Below, in pieces: positions 5,621 to 9,671 of a DNA stretch of 9,671 nt; the first letter of the stretch is position 1; every line of letters starts with the position of its first letter. Under the pieces are notes generated by a model. The model did not search any database. It worked only from the letters and a program-made list of their open reading frames with translations, and had not been told where the DNA came from. A program made the translations under genes and the position numbers. The stretch lies in assembly GCA_023139255.1 (NCBI GenBank), contig JAGLNY010000339.1, forward strand, positions 1-9,671, in the 5' to 3' direction. The DNA is from Spirochaetales bacterium. GTDB taxonomy: Bacteria > Spirochaetota > Spirochaetia > JABMQR01.

Positions 5621-5867
5621 ATTCACAATACATACATTGGACAAGGCGCTGGACTTGCGGCTAACCAATGAAGCACGCCGTAACAAGAAAAGTAAAAACC
5701 AGCTTATTAAAGAGATCCTGGCCAAGTCTCTGGGATTGCCTGTAGAAGGACGCTTAACTGACGATTATCGGGAATTTTGCGGACTTTGGGACTTAACTGA
5801 ACAAGAAAAATTCAATGAACTTCAAAAGGATAACTCGCAGGTCGATAGTGGGGACTGGAACACATGA
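5613..5867 (+). CDS. vapB: VapB-type ribbon-helix-helix antitoxin
   Basis: The protein has 84 residues from the ATG at 5613, which has GGGGG at 5602-5606 as ribosome binding site. A TTG at 5565 would extend the frame by 16 residues but is the promoter -35 element, so it is rejected. The N-terminal FTIHTLDKALDLRLTNEAR forms a beta strand followed by helix one, and the segment KSKNQLIKEILAKSLG is the second helix of a ribbon-helix-helix DNA-binding fold (FitA/CopG-like). The acidic, tryptophan-containing tail (residues 48-84) is the expected disordered toxin-binding region. The stop overlaps the toxin start in ATGA (5864-5867), the classic coupling in type II modules. It should neutralise the PIN toxin and repress the operon through the GAACCAT repeats. 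Confidence 0.8.
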   Translation: MGSFTIHTLDKALDLRLTNEARRNKKSKNQLIKEILAKSLGLPVEGRLTDDYREFCGLWDLTEQEKFNELQKDNSQVDSGDWNT

Positions 5868-6250
5868 AAAGGATACTTATCGATACGAATGCCTATTCAG
5901 CCCTTATATCAGGTGACGGCCGCATAGCCGATGAACTTTCCCGATATGAAGCAATTCTCCTCTCACCTATAGTGATCGGCGAACTGTATGATGGGTTCCT
6001 GGGTGGAACACGAAACCAGGAAAACCGGGATATACTTATACGTTTCATGGAAAAACCCCGCACTATATGTATACCAATTACAAAATCTTCTGCTGATTGG
6101 TTTGCAGAAATAAAACGAATGCTGAGAAAAAAAGGTAAACCTATCCCTATAAACGATGTATGGATCGCTGCAAGCTGCATGGAGCACGGTGCTCATCTTT
6201 TAAGTTACGATATACATTTCGCTGAAATTGACGGCCTTTTGAGGGTGTAA
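5864..6250 (+). CDS. vapC: VapC-type PIN-domain ribonuclease toxin
   Basis: The protein has 128 residues, the normal PIN toxin length. It opens with ILIDTNAYSAL (D7), followed by SPIVIGELYDGF (E40), INDVWIAASC (D98) and LLSYDIHF (D116), so all four acidic metal-binding positions of the PIN active site are present. The family cleaves RNA, often tRNA or rRNA, in a magnesium-dependent manner; the specific target cannot be read from sequence. It overlaps the upstream antitoxin by 4 nt and is therefore co-translated. A 53-residue protein follows after 47 nt and could share the transcript. The module appears intact and is probably active. Confidence 0.87.
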   Translation: MKRILIDTNAYSALISGDGRIADELSRYEAILLSPIVIGELYDGFLGGTRNQENRDILIRFMEKPRTICIPITKSSADWFAEIKRMLRKKGKPIPINDVWIAASCMEHGAHLLSYDIHFAEIDGLLRV

Positions 6251-6297
6251 TGTTCTTATGATAATTACCTGTATAAATAGTTACCAGGAGGAATGAC

Positions 6298-6459
6298 ATG
6301 GAAAAAGAGATCACCATTGCTGAATTTGCGAAAGAGCTTAAAGTCCGGTTGGATAATGGGAAAACTGTTGATTGCTGTAAAGAGGAATTACTGCGCCTGG
6401 CAGACATCATTACTGACAAGATTGGATCAGAAAAAATACTGGTAACCTGGAAAGATTGA
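6298..6459 (+). CDS. 53-residue hypothetical protein
   Basis: ATG at 6298 to TGA at 6457-6459, with a perfect AGGAGG (6286-6291) six bases upstream, strongly supporting translation. The protein is charged (about one third Asp/Glu/Lys/Arg) and largely helical in appearance, with IAEFAKELKVRLD, a CC pair (C26, C27) in VDCCKEELLRLADII, and a C-terminal strand-like ILVTWKD. It has no signal peptide or membrane segment. It follows the first VapBC module and converges with the oligopeptidase gene only 7 nt away. I do not recognise its family or function; the CC pair in a small acidic/basic protein is its only distinctive feature. Confidence 0.7.
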   Translation: MEKEITIAEFAKELKVRLDNGKTVDCCKEELLRLADIITDKIGSEKILVTWKD

Positions 6460-6466
6460 TCTTGTC

Positions 6467-8275
6467 TTATGCTAATAAATTTTTAAACTGTTCAAGAAGT
6501 GAGGAAAACTCACTTGTCGCAGCGTAAATGGAATCCGAAGATAGTATATCAACCCCGGCTTTCATAAGCGCATCAACAGGATATTCTGAACCCCCGCTCC
6601 CCAGGAAATCCACGTATTTGCTAACCCCATTCTCTTTCTCAGAAATTAATCCTTGAGAAAGAGTTAGTGCCGCCGATGCCCCTACAGAATAGGTATAGAC
6701 ATAATAAGCCTGATAGAAATGCGGTATTGTTAATCCCTCCAGGTCACTTTCCTCTTCCAGGACAAGTTCCGACCCGTAATACAGATCTATCAGTTCCCGA
6801 TAGATATCCCGAAGCATTTCTGTGGTTATGGGGCGACCTGCTTCCGCCTCTGTATGAATTCTGTGTTCATATTCCGCAAGCAGTGTCTGCCTGAATATTT
6901 TGGCCGTAATATCATTCAGGAACCGCTCAAGTAAGAACGCTTTAAGGGTTTTCTCTTCTGCCTGCCTCAATATATAATCATACAACAGCCGTTCATGAAC
7001 ATTGGCAGCCGTCTCAGCTTCCAGAATAGAATATTCGTAATGCTGAAAGGGATTGTTTCGAATACTGTATAAACTGTGCATTGCATGCCCGCTTTCATGA
7101 GCAAGCGTAAAAAGATTACGCAGCACATTGTGTTTATAATTTAACAGGATATAGGGTTCTCCGGAATAACATGCAGCAGTGAAAGCTCCTGCCTGTTTTC
7201 CTCTATTTTCATAACGATCAACCCAGCCATGCAGTAACCCATGCCTTAAAGTCTCAGTATATTCCCTACCAAAAGGTTCAAGGGCAGCACTAACAATCTC
7301 AACCGCTTTCTCATAGGGATAGTCAACGGGTACTGTTTGGATAAGGGGAACCGTAAGATCATACGGTCTTAGTTTGTCAACATCGAGAAGTTCTTTTCTC
7401 AACTTGAAGAAATCTTGAAATACTGTAAGCCCTTCGTGTACTGAGCTGATAAGGTTGTCATATACACGCTCCGGAATATTATTCTCAAAAAGAACCGAAG
7501 CCCGTGCTGATGGGAATTTTCGTATCTGTGCCAGATATATATCCTTCTGGACACTTCCTTTATAGAGGGAGGTAAGGGTATTCTTATGTCTCCCGAACTC
7601 CTCATAGTACTGCTTATAAGCCCGGTATCTCAGATCCCTATCCTTCTGGATAAGAAACCAGGAAAGATTTTGTCGGCTAAGCCGTTTTTTCCCTGACGAA
7701 GTCTCAATCATCCCGAAATCCATGTCGGCATTGACCAGCATAGAAAAGGCTTTCCCTGCCGTTCCTGCTGATTCAGTATAGAGTGCAAGGAGTTTTTCCT
7801 CCTTATCATTAAGTGTGTGCGGCTGTATTCTTTGAAGTTTTTCTATCATAATTCGGTATACTTCAAGTTCAGGCAGCTCTGAAAAATATTTGGCAATTGT
7901 TTTTCTGGAAATTCCCTGCACCTCATGCTCAAAGAAACTAAGGGCGGCGTTTACCTCGCCTTCTACCTGTGCCATCCTGCTTTGTTTATCCTGGTTTTTA
8001 CTGTTGTTTGTATCTACGGATAGCCGAAGGAATGCATAGTAGGTGAGTTTTTCAGTTAGTATTCTGGTTTGGTTAAGAAACTCAAGACCGTCAAATAAGC
8101 TTTTTGCAGATAAACCCAGTGTTCCTCGAAATGAAGCGGCAGTAACCATCAATTCCTCAAGAATAGAAACATCTTCCAGCCATGCTTCATCCCCTGGATA
8201 GAGCTTTGTCAGATCCCATTGATCTGCTTTATCAATCTCCGCCCGGGATGGTGTTGTTGACTGCAATTCCTGCAT
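6467..8275 (-). CDS. pepF: M3B family zinc oligopeptidase (PepF-like)
   Basis: The protein has 602 residues from the ATG at 8275, the usual length for PepF. I chose that start because GAGGA lies six bases upstream. The upstream alternatives (ATG at 8296, TTG at 8320) have no ribosome binding site, and the TTG would nearly touch the toxin stop. The zinc motif is LAHESGHAMHS, with H393, E394 and H397, and the third ligand is the Glu (about 421) in LEAETAANVHE, 24 residues after the second His as in thimet-type M3 enzymes. The N-terminal half is the helical lid typical of the family, and the C-terminal region PHFYQAYYVYTYSVGASAAL is the conserved helical segment of M3B. It is a cytosolic peptidase that degrades short peptides. 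It is on the minus strand directly downstream of the second toxin-antitoxin pair (stop-to-start 38 nt), so read-through from that operon is possible. There is no visible tie to the peptide cluster, although degradation of leader peptides is conceivable. Confidence 0.93.
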   Translation of the reverse strand: MQELQSTTPSRAEIDKADQWDLTKLYPGDEAWLEDVSILEELMVTAASFRGTLGLSAKSLFDGLEFLNQTRILTEKLTYYAFLRLSVDTNNSKNQDKQSRMAQVEGEVNAALSFFEHEVQGISRKTIAKYFSELPELEVYRIMIEKLQRIQPHTLNDKEEKLLALYTESAGTAGKAFSMLVNADMDFGMIETSSGKKRLSRQNLSWFLIQKDRDLRYRAYKQYYEEFGRHKNTLTSLYKGSVQKDIYLAQIRKFPSARASVLFENNIPERVYDNLISSVHEGLTVFQDFFKLRKELLDVDKLRPYDLTVPLIQTVPVDYPYEKAVEIVSAALEPFGREYTETLRHGLLHGWVDRYENRGKQAGAFTAACYSGEPYILLNYKHNVLRNLFTLAHESGHAMHSLYSIRNNPFQHYEYSILEAETAANVHERLLYDYILRQAEEKTLKAFLLERFLNDITAKIFRQTLLAEYEHRIHTEAEAGRPITTEMLRDIYRELIDLYYGSELVLEEESDLEGLTIPHFYQAYYVYTYSVGASAALTLSQGLISEKENGVSKYVDFLGSGGSEYPVDALMKAGVDILSSDSIYAATSEFSSLLEQFKNLLA

Positions 8276-8313
8276 GACCAAGTCCTCATTTTCCATTGAA
8301 ATTCGAGTAAAAT

Positions 8314-8688
8314 CTACCAAAAAGCATTTGGATAATTTGCAGTAATATTTTTATTTTTTGTAAGAAGATCAGCCTCACGAAATAGTGCGTGTGCTGTCAT
8401 AAGCCTGTCAAACGGATCTCTGGTCCATTTTAGCCCTAAGGATTTCTCTACAATGGGCAGAAAAGAAATTGGGTCAATTTCAAGTCCAATGGTTTCGGTG
8501 AGATACGAAACAATCTCAACTGCATTAATGGTGATACGCCCTATTTCAAAGAGATATTCCAATTCCAACATTACCGCTGGTGAAATCAGTAAAGTATCTT
8601 CTTCCAATCGTAAAAGAGCTCCTGTAGAAAACAAATGTAGTTCTTTCTGGTATAACCAGACAACTGCATGCGTATCAAGAAACATCAT
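8314..8688 (-). CDS. PIN-domain toxin with one substituted acidic residue
   Basis: The protein has 124 residues. PIN signatures are FLDTHAVVWLY (D5), SPAVMLELEYL (E42, E44) and WTRDPFDRLMTAHA (D91, D94), the latter typical of the VapC clade paired with Phd-like antitoxins. The last motif usually carries an Asp, in sequences of the type LLTKDKNI, but here reads LLTKNKNI, so the fourth acidic residue is Asn112. Many PIN proteins tolerate changes at this position, so activity may be reduced rather than lost. The start overlaps the antitoxin stop (ATG at 8688, antitoxin ending 8685), and the gene ends just upstream of the oligopeptidase. Together with the antitoxin it forms a complete type II module. 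Confidence 0.83.
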   Translation of the reverse strand: MMFLDTHAVVWLYQKELHLFSTGALLRLEEDTLLISPAVMLELEYLFEIGRITINAVEIVSYLTETIGLEIDPISFLPIVEKSLGLKWTRDPFDRLMTAHALFREADLLTKNKNITANYPNAFW

Positions 8689-8921
8689 TCAGGAAAATCC
8701 TTTCCAGACCAAATACCTTCCCAGTGCATATCAACTAAATCCTCAGAACTTCCATGTACAATTGTATGAGGAGTTAAGCGGTTGAGTCGACTTATCCGCT
8801 CTTCCGGAACAATTTTCAACTTTTTCCCATTACGAACAATAACAGCGGGAATTCCTGATTCTAATACAGAATCCAATACAGAATAGATTGATTTTCTTAA
8901 TGTTGTAGCTGTATAGACCAT
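8685..8921 (-). CDS. Phd/YefM-like antitoxin
   Basis: The protein has 78 residues from ATG at 8921, with AGGTG five bases upstream. The opening MVYTATTLRKSIYSVLDSVL and the following GIPAVIVRNGKKLKIVP are the N-terminal Phd/YefM DNA-binding fold, in which this helix and strand pattern recurs. The tail, HTIVHGSSEDLVDMHWEGIW, is acidic and aromatic, as expected for a toxin-neutralising segment. The 4-nt overlap with the PIN gene indicates translational coupling. It is transcribed from a TTGACA/TATTTT promoter embedded in a large inverted repeat, a strong sign of autorepression. Confidence 0.82.
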   Translation of the reverse strand: MVYTATTLRKSIYSVLDSVLESGIPAVIVRNGKKLKIVPEERISRLNRLTPHTIVHGSSEDLVDMHWEGIWSGKDFPE

Positions 8922-8940
8922 ACTTCACCTCTCATTTATA

Positions 8941-8987
8941 AAAATAATACCAAAGCGTACGTTTGTCAAGTTTGTAACGTACGCTTT
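8941..8987 (-). promoter_or_regulatory. Promoter and inverted-repeat operator of the second toxin-antitoxin module
   Basis: AAAGCGTACGTT (8952-8963) and AACGTACGCTTT (8976-8987) are perfect 12-bp inverted arms separated by 12 bp. On the minus strand the -35 TTGACA (8969-8964) lies in the spacer, and 17 bp later TATTTT (8946-8941) is the -10, so one arm sits inside the promoter spacer. Each arm contains the smaller palindrome CGTACG. A dimer or tetramer of the antitoxin bound here would occlude RNA polymerase. Confidence 0.75.
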
Positions 8988-9002
8988 TTACAATAAGCAT
9001 TC

Positions 9003-9055
9003 TATTACAAAATATTAAATAGTCTGCGTAAGCGCATAGGGCAGAAATTGTTATG
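9003..9055. repeat. Nested imperfect inverted repeats
   Basis: TCTGC (9023-9027) pairs with GCAGA (9041-9045), and inside it TGCG (9025-9028) can alternatively pair with CGCA (9033-9036). TATTACAAA (9003-9011) is nearly inverse to TTGTTATG (9048-9055). The layout weakly resembles an integron attC site, but the expected core motif RYYYAAC is missing on the left and GTTATGT deviates from GTTRRRY. It may simply be part of the leader of the next gene. Confidence 0.25.
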
Positions 9056-9160
9056 TTAGCATTCACTTATTACTTTTACCTATTATTGAGATGTTTCCTG
9101 TTGTATGATAAGTTTTTCTCAGAGAAGAATAATCATGAAATTACATTATGGGGATGCTGG

Positions 9161-9671
9161 ATGGATAATCTTGATAATAAACAGTCACAAATAAAGCATT
9201 TAATGGAAGATTTTTGTGTAAACCATCTTGATGCTGAGTTAAACAGCTACGCACTAAATTTATTTGAGACAATCAGTCAAGAATCACCTCATCCTGCTTT
9301 TCGCGGGAAAAGTGAGATATGGGCTACATCAATAATTTATGTTATAGCCCGTTTGAATTTTCTGTTTGACAAGAAAAGTGACAATGCTCTTTCAATTAAT
9401 GAGTTGTGTAATTATTTCAACGTTATTAAATCTACCATCGGGAATAAAGCTACTCAAATCGAGAAAATGTATGCTATTTCTTATGGTGATAAAAAATACA
9501 CAAAGCCGGAAATTGCCAAATCATTTGAGTTTTATATGACTCCTGAGGGATTTATAGTACATGCTTCATATTATGATAAACAAAAGACAAATAAAACTGC
9601 AGCTGAACTGGCTGAAGAGCAAAAACTCGAGGAAATGGACAGGCTTGAGGAAAGTCGAAAATGGGCAGAAG
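9161..9671 (+). CDS. DUF6398-like protein, N-terminal 170 residues (3' end beyond window)
   Basis: The frame is open from ATG at 9161 to the window edge. The segment SPHPAFRGKSEIWATSIIYV followed by IARLNFLFDK and then SINELCNYFNVIKSTIGNKA matches the DUF6398 domain, a helical region containing a helix-turn-helix-like half and found alone or with SEC-C-type zinc motifs. Function is unknown to me. After the domain comes a charged, coiled-coil-like stretch rich in Glu and Lys (about 145-170), which continues past the edge. GGGGA at 9150-9154 serves as a ribosome binding site. An in-frame ATG at 9053 would add 36 mostly hydrophobic residues (LAFTYYFYLLL), which look like translated AT-rich leader DNA, so I prefer 9161. 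It diverges from the second toxin-antitoxin module. Confidence 0.68.
   Translation, partial: MDNLDNKQSQIKHLMEDFCVNHLDAELNSYALNLFETISQESPHPAFRGKSEIWATSIIYVIARLNFLFDKKSDNALSINELCNYFNVIKSTIGNKATQIEKMYAISYGDKKYTKPEIAKSFEFYMTPEGFIVHASYYDKQKTNKTAAELAEEQKLEEMDRLEESRKWAE

Noticed and set aside
8276..8320. Longer PepF start overlapping the PIN toxin end
   Set aside because: Neither the TTG at 8320 nor the ATG at 8296 has a Shine-Dalgarno, whereas GAGGA stands six bases before the ATG at 8275.
9003..9060. Integron attC site before the DUF6398 gene
   Set aside because: Stem layout is suggestive, but the left core RYYYAAC is absent, the right core differs from GTTRRRY, and no integrase or neighbouring attC copies are seen.
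1..9671. CRISPR arrays, tRNA or rRNA genes, insertion sequences
   Set aside because: No regularly spaced repeats, no cloverleaf-forming tRNA-like sequence, no rRNA-like stretch and no transposase-like frame were found by reading both strands.

Overview
The window is moderately AT-rich bacterial DNA that looks like it comes from an anaerobe. The evidence is a radical SAM/SPASM maturase, a thioredoxin/thioredoxin-reductase fusion with a non-classical NADPH motif, a cysteine-rich DUF1847 protein and a PepF-type M3 oligopeptidase. A free-living spirochaete or a comparable anaerobic lineage would fit, but there is no rRNA or phylogenetic marker here, so this is a weak inference.

Left part (1-5519). 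An MFS transporter on the minus strand (its C-terminal end lies outside the window) diverges from a plus-strand gene series: a MarR-type regulator, an ArsM-like SAM methyltransferase, a 31-residue cysteine-containing peptide with a very strong ribosome binding site, a radical SAM/SPASM protein, a thioredoxin-thioredoxin reductase fusion and a DUF1847 protein. The peptide gene has its own promoter-like element and a leader hairpin. A strong intrinsic terminator separates it from the SPASM enzyme, an arrangement typical of RiPP loci in which precursor must outnumber maturase. My reading is a putative RiPP or thiol/metalloid-chemistry cluster: the SPASM enzyme modifies the peptide, the ArsM-like enzyme adds methyl groups to the peptide, to a thiol or to a metalloid, the Trx/TrxR fusion supplies reductant, MarR controls expression and the MFS protein exports a product. 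The gene set and the signals are seen directly; the chemistry is inferred. I do not recognise this peptide as belonging to a characterised RiPP class.

Right part (5520-9671). This is accessory or housekeeping DNA: a VapBC toxin-antitoxin pair (ribbon-helix-helix antitoxin plus PIN toxin) with a repeated operator, a 53-residue hypothetical protein with a perfect Shine-Dalgarno, a convergent PepF/M3B oligopeptidase, a second toxin-antitoxin pair on the minus strand (Phd/YefM-like antitoxin plus PIN toxin with a substituted acidic residue) under a 12-bp inverted-repeat operator, and the first 170 residues of a DUF6398-like protein that runs off the right edge.
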